From NCBI RefSeq assembly GCF_001742185.1, contig NZ_CP015750.1, positions 806,001-870,000 on the forward strand: a DNA stretch of 64,000 nucleotides, written 5' to 3'. The position numbers and the translations under genes are program-made. Source of the DNA: Pectobacterium wasabiae CFBP 3304. GTDB taxonomy: Bacteria; Pseudomonadota; Gammaproteobacteria; Enterobacterales; Enterobacteriaceae. Numbering within the stretch: position 1 is the first letter of the stretch; each line of letters opens with the position of its first letter. The notes beneath the pieces were generated by a model, which ran no database searches, had not been told where the DNA came from, and saw nothing but the letters and a program-made list of their open reading frames with translations. Below are positions 27,855 through 37,146 of the stretch, one piece after another.

Positions 27855-28718
27855 ATGAGTATTCCAAACCTTGCGACCTACCCTTTACCCTCGGCCAGCC
27901 AGTTGCCAGACAATAAAGTCAGTTGGTCGATAGAGCCAGAGCGGGCAGCCCTGCTAATCCACGATATGCAGGACTACTTTTTGAATTTTTGGGGAGAAAA
28001 GAGTGCCCTCACGGCACAACTGGTACAAAACATTGTCCGGATAAAAAACGCCTGCCGTGCGCGCGGCATCCCCGTTTACTATACCGCACAACCCAACCAG
28101 CAAAGCGATGCCGATCGCGCGCTGCTCAATGACATGTGGGGTGCCGGATTAAACCGCTATCCCGAGCAGCAAAAGATCACCACCGCCCTGACGCCAGATG
28201 CCGACGATGTGGTGTTGGTCAAGTGGCGTTATAGCGCCTTCCACCGTTCCGATCTGGAACAGCAGTTAAAGAGCGCGGGTCGTAACCAGCTCATTATTTG
28301 CGGCATCTACGCACATATTGGCTGCCTGACCACCGCCAATGATGCATTCATGCGTGATATCAAACCCTTTATGGTGGCCGATGCGTTAGCCGATTTCACG
28401 CAGGAGAACCATCTGATGGCGCTGCGTTATACCGCATCTTGCTGTGGCCGCGTACTCACCGTCGATCAATCCATCAGCGAACTGTCCCCCGCTGCGCAGT
28501 ACAGTGAGTCCCGCTTGCGCGCGGAATTGCAACCCCTGCTGGACGAGGACGCAAGCGACATTGAAGGTGATGATAACCTGACGGATTACGGACTGGATTC
28601 GGTACGAATGATGTCCCTCGTTACACGCTGGTGTAAAGCTGGGTATAACGTTGATTTCGTCACATTAGCTAAAAAACCGACCCTCAACCGCTGGCTGGAA
28701 CTGCTCACGCCGCAATAG
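27855..28718 (+). CDS. entB: Isochorismatase with aryl carrier protein domain, EntB-like
   Basis: A 287-residue bifunctional protein. The N-terminal isochorismatase domain has the catalytic Asp37 in LLIHDMQDYF, KWRYSAFHRSDLE and GIYAHIGC. The C-terminal aryl carrier domain has DYGLDSVRMM with the phosphopantetheine Ser249. EntB hydrolyses isochorismate and carries 2,3-dihydroxybenzoate to the NRPS. I use the ATG at 27855, which reproduces the EntB start; an in-frame ATG lies ten codons upstream. The partner genes entC, entE and entA are absent from this window. Confidence 0.93.
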   Translation: MSIPNLATYPLPSASQLPDNKVSWSIEPERAALLIHDMQDYFLNFWGEKSALTAQLVQNIVRIKNACRARGIPVYYTAQPNQQSDADRALLNDMWGAGLNRYPEQQKITTALTPDADDVVLVKWRYSAFHRSDLEQQLKSAGRNQLIICGIYAHIGCLTTANDAFMRDIKPFMVADALADFTQENHLMALRYTASCCGRVLTVDQSISELSPAAQYSESRLRAELQPLLDEDASDIEGDDNLTDYGLDSVRMMSLVTRWCKAGYNVDFVTLAKKPTLNRWLELLTPQ

Positions 28719-28773
28719 GAGGAAGCTAATCACATGGCTCTACAGGATATCGTGATTGACTGAGGGGAATGAA

Positions 28774-28837
28774 GGCCAACCACGTGAGTGGCTGGCCCGA
28801 CGAGAAATGAAGGCGTAGCCAAGTCAGCGCGGCTACG
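28774..28837. terminator. Two hairpins between convergent entB and acnB
   Basis: GGCCAACCAC and GTGGCTGGCC (28774-28797, loop GTGA, one mismatch) form one stem, and CGTAGCC and GGCTACG (28814-28837) another. They fill the 130-base gap between the two converging genes and mark the right end of the siderophore island. No strong T-run is seen. Confidence 0.5.
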
Positions 28838-28848
28838 TCAGGTACAAG

Positions 28849-31443
28849 TTAGACGGTTGTCTGGAAGATCACACCATCTGCTTTCTCAGTATATTGGCCT
28901 AACTGGTCAAAATTCAGATAGCGATAGGTGTCCTGCGCGGTTTTATCCACCTGCAACATGTAGGTCTGGTACTCTTCCGATGTCGGCAAACGACCCAGCA
29001 GCGAGGCAACCGCAGCCAGTTCGGCAGACGCCAGATACACATTGGCACCCGTTCCCAAACGGTTCGGGAAGTTACGCGTCGAGGTAGAAACCACGGTAGA
29101 GCCGTCAGCCACGCGCGCTTGGTTCCCCATGCACAGCGAGCAGCCAGGGATCTCAACACGTGCCCCGCTCTTACCAAACACGCTGTAGTAACCTTCTTCC
29201 GTCAGTTGTGCCGCATCCATCTTGGTTGGCGGCGCAACCCACAGACGGGTCGGCAGTTGGCCTTTGTGGCTATCCAGCAGTTTACCTGCAGCACGGAAGT
29301 GACCGATGTTGGTCATACAAGAACCGATAAAGACTTCATCGATCTTCTCGCCCTGCACATCAGACAACCAGCGCGCATCGTCTGGATCGTTCGGCGCACA
29401 CAGGATCGGCTCTTTAATATCAGCCAGATCGATGTCGATCACTGCTGCATACTCGGCATCGGCATCCGCCTCCAGCAATTGCGGATCGGCCAGCCATTTT
29501 TCCATACCTTGCACACGACGCTCCAGAGTACGACGATCGCCATAGCCTTCGGAGATCATCCATTTCAGCAGCACGATGTTGGAGCTCAGGTACTCGATGA
29601 TCGGCGCTTTATCCAGCTTGATGGTACAACCCGCCGCAGAACGTTCCGCCGAGGCGTCGGTCAGTTCAAACGCCTGCTCGACTTTCAGATCCGGCAGACC
29701 TTCGATCTCCAGAATACGGCCAGAGAAGATGTTCTTCTTGCCTTTCTTCTCGACGGTCAGCAGGCCTTGCTTAATGGCATACAGCGGAATAGCGTGAACC
29801 AGATCGCGCAGGGTAATACCCGGCTGCATTTTGCCCTTGAAGCGCACCAGAACAGATTCCGGCATATCCAGCGGCATCACGCCCGTGGCAGCAGCAAATG
29901 CCACCAACCCTGAGCCCGCCGGGAAAGAGATACCGATTGGGAAACGGGTGTGGGAGTCACCGCCCGTGCCAACGGTATCCGGCAGCAGCATACGGTTCAG
30001 CCAGGAGTGGATAACCCCATCGCCCGGACGCAGCGATACACCGCCACGGTTCATGATGAAGTCAGGCAGCGTGTGGTGCGTGGTGACGTCCACCGGCTTC
30101 GGATAGGCGGCAGTGTGACAGAACGACTGCATGACCAGATCGGCGGAGAAGCCGAGGCAAGCCAAATCTTTCAGTTCGTCACGGGTCATCGGCCCGGTGG
30201 TGTCCTGTGAACCCACAGAGGTCATTTTCGGTTCGCAGTATTCGTCAGGACGAATACCCGCGACGCCGCAGGCGCGACCGACCATTTTCTGCGCCAATGA
30301 GAAGCCTTTTTTGCTGGCTTCAACCGCTTTGGAAATACGGAACACATCGCTGTGCGGTAAGCCCAGAGATTCACGTGCTTTAGACGTCAGCCCACGTCCG
30401 ATGATCAGCGGAATACGGCCACCCGCTCGCACTTCATCCAGTAATACGTCGGTTTTCAGCGCAAACGTTGCTAGTACTTCATTGGTGTCATGACGGCGTA
30501 CTTCACCTTCATACGGATAGATGTCGATCACATCGCCCATATTCAGATCGTTCACATCGACTTCGATCGGCAGCGCACCAGCATCTTCCATGGTGTTGAA
30601 GAAGATGGGGGCGATTTTGCCGCCCAGGACGACACCACCGCCGCGTTTGTTCGGAACATGAGGAATGTCTTCACCCATGAACCACAGCACAGAGTTGGTT
30701 GCCGACTTACGCGACGATCCCGTACCGACGACGTCACCGACATACGCCAGCGGGAAGCCTTTCTTGTTCAGTTCTTCGATCTGTTTGATCGGCCCTACGT
30801 TACCAGGCTGATCGGGATCGATGCCTTCACGGGCGTTTTTCAGCATCGCCAGTGCGTGCAGCGGAATATCCGGGCGTGACCAGGCATCAGGTGCCGGAGA
30901 CAGGTCATCAGTGTTAGTTTCACCAGTGACTTTAAAGACGGTAACGGTAATTTTTTCCGCCAGTTTCGGGCGGGATAGGAACCACTCGGCATCAGCCCAG
31001 GATTGAATCACGTTCTTGGCGTGCGCATTGCCTGCTTTCGCCTTTTCTTCCACATCATAGAAGTTATCAAACATCAGCAGCGTGTGGGACAGCGCTTTCG
31101 CGGCAATCGGTGCCAACTTGTCGCTATCCAACGCATCAATCAGCGGATGAATGTTATAACCACCTTGCATGGTGCCCAGCAGCTCAATCGCTTTTTCCTG
31201 AGTAACCAAGGGGGAAGTCGCTTCGCCTTTGGCGACGGCAGCCAAAAAACCGGCCTTTACATAGGCGGCTTCGTCAACACCGGGGGGGACACGGTTAATC
31301 AGCAGATCAAGCAATACTTCTTCGCCTGCCGAGGGATTCTTGAGTGACTCAACCAGCGCGGCCATCTGCGTGGCATCTAACGGTTTAGGAACAATTCCCT
31401 GCGCAGCCCGCTCGGCTACGTGCTTACGATATTCTTCTAGCAC
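28849..31443 (-). CDS. acnB: Aconitate hydratase B
   Basis: An 864-residue aconitase B (E. coli AcnB has 865). It converts citrate and isocitrate in the TCA cycle and also acts on 2-methylaconitate. The HEAT-like N-terminal domain starts [15 protein letters not shown]. Iron-sulfur cluster cysteines are in GSCMTN and [10 protein letters not shown] near the C-terminus. I start at the GTG at 31443, which has GAGGAG six bases upstream and corresponds to the E. coli start; the longer frame adds 22 unrelated residues. In E. coli yacL follows acnB directly. Confidence 0.96.
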   Translation of the reverse strand: MLEEYRKHVAERAAQGIVPKPLDATQMAALVESLKNPSAGEEVLLDLLINRVPPGVDEAAYVKAGFLAAVAKGEATSPLVTQEKAIELLGTMQGGYNIHPLIDALDSDKLAPIAAKALSHTLLMFDNFYDVEEKAKAGNAHAKNVIQSWADAEWFLSRPKLAEKITVTVFKVTGETNTDDLSPAPDAWSRPDIPLHALAMLKNAREGIDPDQPGNVGPIKQIEELNKKGFPLAYVGDVVGTGSSRKSATNSVLWFMGEDIPHVPNKRGGGVVLGGKIAPIFFNTMEDAGALPIEVDVNDLNMGDVIDIYPYEGEVRRHDTNEVLATFALKTDVLLDEVRAGGRIPLIIGRGLTSKARESLGLPHSDVFRISKAVEASKKGFSLAQKMVGRACGVAGIRPDEYCEPKMTSVGSQDTTGPMTRDELKDLACLGFSADLVMQSFCHTAAYPKPVDVTTHHTLPDFIMNRGGVSLRPGDGVIHSWLNRMLLPDTVGTGGDSHTRFPIGISFPAGSGLVAFAAATGVMPLDMPESVLVRFKGKMQPGITLRDLVHAIPLYAIKQGLLTVEKKGKKNIFSGRILEIEGLPDLKVEQAFELTDASAERSAAGCTIKLDKAPIIEYLSSNIVLLKWMISEGYGDRRTLERRVQGMEKWLADPQLLEADADAEYAAVIDIDLADIKEPILCAPNDPDDARWLSDVQGEKIDEVFIGSCMTNIGHFRAAGKLLDSHKGQLPTRLWVAPPTKMDAAQLTEEGYYSVFGKSGARVEIPGCSLCMGNQARVADGSTVVSTSTRNFPNRLGTGANVYLASAELAAVASLLGRLPTSEEYQTYMLQVDKTAQDTYRYLNFDQLGQYTEKADGVIFQTTV

Positions 31444-31886
31444 GACGTTCTCCTCGCTCTCATTGTCTTCATTATGCCCGGCGCTCTTGTTCCCAATTGT
31501 GGTGTCCATGCCTGGGTGTCAGCGTGTGGATGTAAGGTAGTAGAGTGTCCGGTCCAGCCTCGTCAGCATATCAGGATTTGAATTGATTGTTAATTCGTTC
31601 ACATAATAGCAACATTAATTTTTATTCAACTGCGCTATGTACCAAATATCACTATCACTGAAAAATACCGACATCAGCAGAATAGCATGTCCCTGACGAC
31701 GCACACTAACTATGCTGATTTAACCACTCAATATGTGGGTTTTTAACAACATAACGTGATTAAGCATCGTCTAAAGACGCCGCGATAATCAGAATGTTCG
31801 CAATAGAGTATGAATAAGTGTTAACAGATGATAGGAGCCCCACGGCAATCATGCCGGATGGCTTCATTGATAACAGGAAACACTCC
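31444..31886. promoter_or_regulatory. acnB promoter region
   Basis: This 443-base AT-rich gap separates acnB from the divergent DUF3060 gene. A CRP-like site lies at 31588-31603. Nothing else gene-like was found. Confidence 0.5.
31588..31603 (-). promoter_or_regulatory. Candidate CRP-cAMP site upstream of acnB
   Basis: On the minus strand the bases read TGTGAACGAATTAACA, nine of ten matches to the two CRP half-sites, about 145 bases upstream of the acnB start. CRP activation of acnB is known in E. coli, which fits. Confidence 0.45.
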
Positions 31887-32393
31887 ATGAAGATGAAACG
31901 GTATCTGCGCGTGGTTTCTGCCACATTTTTGGCGTTCAGCGCATCGGTCTATGCCGCACCTATCGAATTGGAGGGTCTCGGCTTAACCCGTGATATTCCT
32001 TGTAATGGCAATGATGTCACTATTTCGGGCAATGGCAACCACATCGTGCTAACAGGGGAATGTGCCAATATCCACATCAACGGTTCCGAGCACAACGTCA
32101 CATTCGATACCGCCACATCACTGACCGTGACCGGCTCCGAGATGGCCGTTACAGGCCAGTCAACGGGTGACCTGACCGTCGCCGCGTATAAGAACGCCAT
32201 TCACACTCATATCATTACTGAGGATAAGCCAGTAAAAGTGAAAGTGACGGGTACGGAACACCATCTTGATTTGGATTTTAACGGGCCTGCCGTTGTCTCT
32301 TTCAATGGCATCAGTAACCACCTCTCATGGGGCGGAACAGAGCCACGACTCTCCTCTAGCGGTGCCAATAATGTCATCAAACAAAAACCCTAG
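31887..32393 (+). CDS. Exported DUF3060-type repeat protein
   Basis: A 168-residue protein with a signal peptide ending at SVYA. The mature part is built of short beta-type repeats with regularly spaced Gly-Asn and Gly-Ser turns (ISGNGNHIVLTGECANIHING, then LTVTGSE, VKVTGTEHHL), as in DUF3060 proteins, and could form a small beta-solenoid in the periplasm or cell surface. I use the ATG at 31887, with AGGA eight bases upstream. Function unknown. It is not part of the E. coli acnB region. Confidence 0.75.
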   Translation: MKMKRYLRVVSATFLAFSASVYAAPIELEGLGLTRDIPCNGNDVTISGNGNHIVLTGECANIHINGSEHNVTFDTATSLTVTGSEMAVTGQSTGDLTVAAYKNAIHTHIITEDKPVKVKVTGTEHHLDLDFNGPAVVSFNGISNHLSWGGTEPRLSSSGANNVIKQKP

Positions 32394-32523
32394 TCTGGAC
32401 AGATAACCACAAATGCCCAACAACGGGCGCTGGCGATGAAGAACATACGCCCCAATCAACCACTCGCAGATTGGGGCGCAATGTTCAGTACAAAAGTATT
32501 AAATCTATTCCTTCAGGGGCAGG

Positions 32524-33924
32524 TCAGGCCTTAAACGTCAGCCACGGACGCAGTCGTGCCACGGGTTGAATCAGCCCTGATTGTTCCTGAATATCGATCA
32601 CAGGCGTAACCGGTTTATAAGCCGCTGGCGCCTCTTCCCGCAGCCGCTCATCTTTCAGCGTAATACATTGCCAAGGTAGCGCATCTACCTGCTTCGCCGT
32701 ATCAATCTTATTACGCATACTTTGCCGACGCTCGGCACGCCCTGCGCCGTGTGAACACGACCACAGCCAATCGGGATCCCCTTTCCCCGTAACGAGATAG
32801 GAGTAGTCTCCCATTGAACCGGGAATTAACGCAAACTCCCCAGCCTTCGCGGGCGTCGCTCCTTTGCGATGCAGGTTCATACCGTGTTCTGGCAGGATGA
32901 TATTATGCGACAAATCGACCACCAGCTTACTGGTATCCCGCGTAAATACCTGCTTCCAGGAGGAACGGATCAGTTCCGTCAGCACGATCCGATTGATCCA
33001 CGCATAGCGGGCAGCGACGCCCATGGCCTCCATATAGTCCGCCGCGTGTGCATCAACCAGACCAAACAGGCCGGATGCCGGATATTTCTCTCCCGCTGGC
33101 CAGCAAGCTCGTGCTTTATCGATCCCCCGCTGGCCGACATAAAAGCCCACGTCGCGTGAGCCGGTATGAATCATAATCACGACTTCGCCTTCCTTTACAC
33201 CAGCCTGATACGCTGCATGTCGGTCCAAAACGGCATCCACAATTTGCAACTCAACAAAGTGGTTCCCCGACCCGACCGTGCCCAGACTGGAAGGACGAAG
33301 GATCTCTCGAGGCGCAAAAAACGGCTCAGGCGCATGTCGGCTATGGGCGCGAATCGCCTCGGTTCCGGCGATGGAGGCAAGCTCCGCCGACAGCCGTCGG
33401 AAGTCCACGTCCTGCCAAAGGCCCTGCAAGGGCAGTGCCGCCAACCACGCTGACAATCCCTCGTCAAAGAGCGCAGAAAACGAATCAGGCGTAACGGGAA
33501 CATCACGCTGATCCAGAAGTAACGTATTTTTGAGCGCCTGAATCAGTGCGGGTTTATGCTCATCAGCATCCGTATGATTCACGCCCGTCGTCAGCAATCG
33601 CATGCCGCAATTGATATCCGTCCCAATCGCAGCCGGGATAACAAAGTTCTCCGTTGTGGCGACAATGCTGCCAACGGGCGCAAGCGTACCAGGATGGAAA
33701 TCCGGCGTTGCGCGAGCAGCACAGACGTGCGCATCGCTGCCCGGTATATGAACCGAGGCGAAATCCAGCAGTTGCTGAACGGCTTTCTCCTCTAGCGGCA
33801 ACGCTTCCGGCAATAAAACTTGCGCTTCTACGTGCTGCCTGCGGAGATGATAAATAGAATGTTGATAATCGGCGTCTATCCCCAAATGGGATAAACGTTT
33901 TTGTAAACGAGTGAATGTAGACAT
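32524..33924 (-). CDS. RtcB family RNA ligase
   Basis: A 466-residue RtcB protein. RtcB joins RNA ends with 3'-phosphate or 2',3'-cyclic phosphate to 5'-OH using GTP and Mn2+. Metal and nucleotide residues are visible: Asp103 and Cys106 in GTDINCGM, His222 in GSGNHFVE, His253 in HTGSRD, His340 in DLSHN, and the guanylylated His392 in SHGAGR. It is longer than E. coli RtcB (408) and differs at the N-terminus. No rtcA or rtcR is adjacent; instead a BigR-type ArsR gene is divergent. It may belong to an RtcB paralogue group with a distinct role. Confidence 0.85.
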   Translation of the reverse strand: MSTFTRLQKRLSHLGIDADYQHSIYHLRRQHVEAQVLLPEALPLEEKAVQQLLDFASVHIPGSDAHVCAARATPDFHPGTLAPVGSIVATTENFVIPAAIGTDINCGMRLLTTGVNHTDADEHKPALIQALKNTLLLDQRDVPVTPDSFSALFDEGLSAWLAALPLQGLWQDVDFRRLSAELASIAGTEAIRAHSRHAPEPFFAPREILRPSSLGTVGSGNHFVELQIVDAVLDRHAAYQAGVKEGEVVIMIHTGSRDVGFYVGQRGIDKARACWPAGEKYPASGLFGLVDAHAADYMEAMGVAARYAWINRIVLTELIRSSWKQVFTRDTSKLVVDLSHNIILPEHGMNLHRKGATPAKAGEFALIPGSMGDYSYLVTGKGDPDWLWSCSHGAGRAERRQSMRNKIDTAKQVDALPWQCITLKDERLREEAPAAYKPVTPVIDIQEQSGLIQPVARLRPWLTFKA

Positions 33925-34139
33925 AGTGCTACCTAGAAAAACAAAAAATCGCTCCTCCTGTTTCGAGGAGAAGGCTGTTTTTCCTGCAGCAGCAGATTCA
34001 GGAAAGGATGTCGCGCTATTCTAAGGGGGAACGTGCTTATTGTAAACCGCCAGCAGCGTGCATAAATTCCCTCACCCACGGTTTTGTCGATATGAATCAT
34101 TCTCCTCGCTCAAGGTCGAGGGTATGGTAAGCTCAATAC

Positions 34140-34156
34140 ATTAGGTATTACTAAAT
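34140..34156. promoter_or_regulatory. Imperfect palindrome, possible ArsR/BigR operator
   Basis: TTAG and CTAA arms flank GTATTA (34141-34154), giving ATTAGGTATTACTAAAT. It lies 28 bases before the ArsR-family start codon and between it and rtcB. AT-rich palindromes of this sort are typical operators of such regulators; the match is inferred, not proven. Confidence 0.35.
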
Positions 34157-34183
34157 TAGTCAGTAACGCAAGGCGGAGTGAAG

Positions 34184-34495
34184 ATGGCGGTGAACAATGC
34201 GGATCGGGAATTCATGCAGGACGGTGCAGCAAAAGCCGCTGGACTACTGCGGGCGATAGGCAACGAAAACCGGCTGCTGGTACTCTGCTTGCTTATTGAA
34301 CACCGTGAAATGTCGGTGGGTGCGTTACTTGAACATATCCCGTTAAGCCAGTCCGCCCTCTCGCAGCATCTGGCGAAAATGCGTGAAGAAGGGTTGATTA
34401 GCTATCGACGCGAATCACAAACACTGCACTACCGCATCGAAAATCACGATGTAGAAACCATCGTCGCCACCTTAAAAACTCTTTTCTGCCCCTGA
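34184..34495 (+). CDS. ArsR family regulator with BigR/SqrR-type cysteine pair
   Basis: A 103-residue winged-helix protein with ENRLLVLCLLIEHREMSVG, LSQSALSQHLAKMREEGL and RESQTLHYRI. Two cysteines at 35 and 102 occupy the places of the sulfane-sulfur sensing pair in BigR, SqrR and YgaV (the VLCLL helix and the C-terminal FCP). It may therefore sense persulfides or redox rather than metal. The ATG at 34184 has GGAG five bases upstream. Stands alone, divergent from rtcB; no sulfur-oxidation gene is near. Targets unknown. Confidence 0.82.
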   Translation: MAVNNADREFMQDGAAKAAGLLRAIGNENRLLVLCLLIEHREMSVGALLEHIPLSQSALSQHLAKMREEGLISYRRESQTLHYRIENHDVETIVATLKTLFCP

Positions 34496-34506
34496 TAGCG
34501 ATAATA

Positions 34507-34529
34507 AAAAATTTCCGGGAGAAATTTTT
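34507..34529 (+). terminator. Rho-independent terminator of the ArsR gene
   Basis: AAAAATTTC and GAAATTTTT form a nine-base stem with a CGGGA loop, and the right arm ends in five T residues. It starts 12 bases after the stop codon. Confidence 0.65.
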
Positions 34530-34568
34530 AACGTTGCGCAGTGGCGGCCAGGGATGGCACGCCATGAA

Positions 34569-34596
34569 AAACGCCACAGGATTTCCCGTGGCGTTT
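34569..34596 (-). terminator. Terminator of the fepA-like receptor gene
   Basis: AAACGCCAC and GTGGCGTTT pair across a ten-base loop. On the minus strand the stem is followed by further T residues. It begins 27 bases past the receptor stop codon. Confidence 0.7.
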
Positions 34597-34622
34597 GCGA
34601 CTAAGTATGGCAGATCTACGAT

Positions 34623-36938
34623 TTAGAACGACGTATTCACGCTGACAAAGAATGTCCGTCCCGGTTCGTTATAGGTTGCCGCACCGGCGCCGTAGGACGT
34701 TATGCTGGTTACATTCGCAGAATTGGTCGCAGTCAGCGACTGAGCATTCCCTGCTCGATATTGGCGCTTGTCGAACAAATTCTCCACTCCACCAGTGATA
34801 CTCAGGTTTTTATTCACCTCGTAAGTTGAACTCAAACCAAAGATCGCATAAGGACTAACCTCATGGGTATCGTAAGCCGCAGTCAACGGTATAGATCCCA
34901 CGGCTTTACCTTGATAGTTATATTTCTTCGGCTTCTGACGCCCGTACCAGGTCATGTTCGCCAAAACGGATAGCTCGTCTGTTGCCTGCCAGCTCACGGA
35001 AGAATTGAGCGTAAACTCCGGTGTGATTGATAGGTAATCACCCGTTGTTTTGTTTTCGGAACGCAGCATCCATGTAATATTGTTATTCCAACTTATTGTC
35101 TCGGTGACCGGAATAGCCAACGACCCTTCCAGCCCCTCTACCAACGCTTTAGGCACATTTTCCCACTGATAGACATTCGCATTATGATAATCTTTATTGC
35201 TTCCTCCTACCGCGTTACCGATTTTGTGGATACCTGACTCAATTTTGTTACGGTAATCATTGCGGAAATAAGTAACCCCCGCCTGATACCCATCTCGCTT
35301 GAATTCAATACCAATCTCTTTGTTGACACTGGTTTCTGCATCAAGATTGTTATTCCCCATCAGATAGCAGGCACCTGCACCATAACAACCGTTGCCACGG
35401 CTATACAGCAGATAGTTGGGGTTAAGTTGATAGAGGTTCGGCGCTTTGTAAGCACGAGCAATCCCCATCTTCAGAGTAAAATCGTCTCCCAACTGCTGCG
35501 ACAAGTTCAGCGATGGGCTCCAGTTGGTACCAACAATATTATGATGATCTAGACGCAGTGCTGGTGTCAGCATAGTGCTATCAGTTAATTCGATATTATC
35601 TTCTGCAAAAACAGAAGCGATACGAGCAGAAATATTCTCGCTACGATGAGTATCAGCAATGGATCCGACACTACCAGCTTCAGTAGTAGGCTGTGTATTT
35701 GAAGACGGATCGTGCATCTTCTGTTCTACCCACTCCACGCCGATGGTGGCGGTTTGACTAAACCATGCCTCAAATGGAATATTGACTTCGCTGTGTGCCG
35801 TATAAGCATCCAGTTTAATGGTCGACTGATAATTTCCTGTTGGACGACCTGCTGGGCCCCCAGCTAAAGGTTCGAAAATTCGTGCATTACGAGTATCTTC
35901 ATATTGCAGATAAGACAGCGTACTTATGCCGCTATCCCAATAACCGCGGTGAGTTATCGCATACTTCTGCCGATACATACGGTTGGTTTCCTGACCGTAA
36001 AGAGCCTGAGTGTCCGCTTTACCATTGTTATTCTCAGTATCGCCCGCATAGATGTTGCCCTGACGGCTAAAGCCAGTTTCAAACTCCAACGTTTGCTTTG
36101 GCATAAATGTCCAACGCAGTAATGCATTAATATCTTTGTTACGAACGCCTTCACGGCCAGCCGGTATCGCCGTTGATAACGGAGTTATCTGATGCCCATC
36201 GTTGATATTCCAAGCATCTGCCTGTGTTTTATTATAATTACCATACAAGCGAAGGCTGAGCGTGTCGGTTAAACCTCCCATTAAGTTAAAATTGGTACGT
36301 TTGGTAGCACCATCAGCCTTATCTTCAGGGAAACTCATGTAGCTATTCCATGCACCGTGCCATTCTTGCGTCGGCTGTTTGGTGATGATGTTAACCACAC
36401 CGCCCGCAGCACCGTTGCCATAGCGCGCGGCAGCCGGGCCGCGCAGTACTTCAATACGCTCCACCATGTCCGCTGGCACCCAGTTGGTGTCGCCACGGGT
36501 ATCACGTTCACCGCGCCAGCCGTAACGTACTGCCGCACGGCTCGATACTGGCTTACCATCCACCAGGATTAGCGTGTTTTCTGGTCCCATGCCGCGGATA
36601 TCGATCTGGCGGTTATTGCCACGTGAGCCGCTGGTTGAGTTACCGGACAGATTAACGCCCGGCATGGTACGAATCAGCTCTGACAGATCGTTAGCAGGCG
36701 GACGTTTGCTGATATCTTCAGCCGTAATCACCGACACACCCGGAGCCTGACGAGTTTGCTCAGCGGCCGTCACCACCATCGTATCGCCCGACGCTTTACT
36801 TTCGGCCTGATTCTGCACCTGTGGGGCAGGTTCTGTTGAAGGAACGGTCGAGGTCTGTGCCGTACTCAAAAACGACGTCATCCCGCAGCTAACGCCAATG
36901 AGTGTCGCCAAATAACGACGCGATTGTGGTAGTTTCAT
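34623..36938 (-). CDS. fepA: TonB-dependent catecholate siderophore receptor, FepA-like
   Basis: A 771-residue outer membrane receptor. Features: signal peptide near residues 1-30; TonB box DTMVV; plug motifs PGVSVITAEDISKRP, DLSELIRTMPGVNLSG, NNRQIDIRGMGPENTLILVDGKP and EVLRGPAAARYGNGAAGGVVNIIT, closely matching FepA/PfeA; C-terminal aromatic in VNTSF. FepA imports ferric enterobactin. I use the ATG at 36938, with AGGA eight bases upstream; an ATG at 36947 is close behind. Divergent from an AraC-type regulator. A second catecholate receptor in addition to the FctA-like one within 10 kb. Confidence 0.92.
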   Translation of the reverse strand: MKLPQSRRYLATLIGVSCGMTSFLSTAQTSTVPSTEPAPQVQNQAESKASGDTMVVTAAEQTRQAPGVSVITAEDISKRPPANDLSELIRTMPGVNLSGNSTSGSRGNNRQIDIRGMGPENTLILVDGKPVSSRAAVRYGWRGERDTRGDTNWVPADMVERIEVLRGPAAARYGNGAAGGVVNIITKQPTQEWHGAWNSYMSFPEDKADGATKRTNFNLMGGLTDTLSLRLYGNYNKTQADAWNINDGHQITPLSTAIPAGREGVRNKDINALLRWTFMPKQTLEFETGFSRQGNIYAGDTENNNGKADTQALYGQETNRMYRQKYAITHRGYWDSGISTLSYLQYEDTRNARIFEPLAGGPAGRPTGNYQSTIKLDAYTAHSEVNIPFEAWFSQTATIGVEWVEQKMHDPSSNTQPTTEAGSVGSIADTHRSENISARIASVFAEDNIELTDSTMLTPALRLDHHNIVGTNWSPSLNLSQQLGDDFTLKMGIARAYKAPNLYQLNPNYLLYSRGNGCYGAGACYLMGNNNLDAETSVNKEIGIEFKRDGYQAGVTYFRNDYRNKIESGIHKIGNAVGGSNKDYHNANVYQWENVPKALVEGLEGSLAIPVTETISWNNNITWMLRSENKTTGDYLSITPEFTLNSSVSWQATDELSVLANMTWYGRQKPKKYNYQGKAVGSIPLTAAYDTHEVSPYAIFGLSSTYEVNKNLSITGGVENLFDKRQYRAGNAQSLTATNSANVTSITSYGAGAATYNEPGRTFFVSVNTSF

Positions 36939-37003
36939 CAAAATCATCCTGCCCTGTAAGATATGAAATCGTGCAATGTGACATCCCCAACGAAAAATGC
37001 TAT

Positions 37004-37018
37004 TGAGAAGTATTTGCA
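37004..37018. promoter_or_regulatory. Candidate Fur box between fepA-like and araC-like genes
   Basis: TGAGAAGTATTTGCA matches the 7-1-7 Fur pattern at about ten of fourteen positions. It lies 66 bases upstream of the receptor start in the divergent promoter. Confidence 0.45.
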
Positions 37019-37146
37019 TTACCATTTTGGCGCGGTCATTGTTACATTTGTCATTCAGGACGGGGTTTGCTCTAGCAGCAAAATGTTTTGCCAAAGCATC
37101 AAAATGGAAGGCGCAGGTCGAAGGGTTTAATCAGGTAGGTAATCAC

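Noticed and set aside
36997..37146. N-terminal extension of the AraC-family gene
   Set aside because: It crosses the divergent promoter and Fur-like box; the GTG at 37147 has a good ribosome site.
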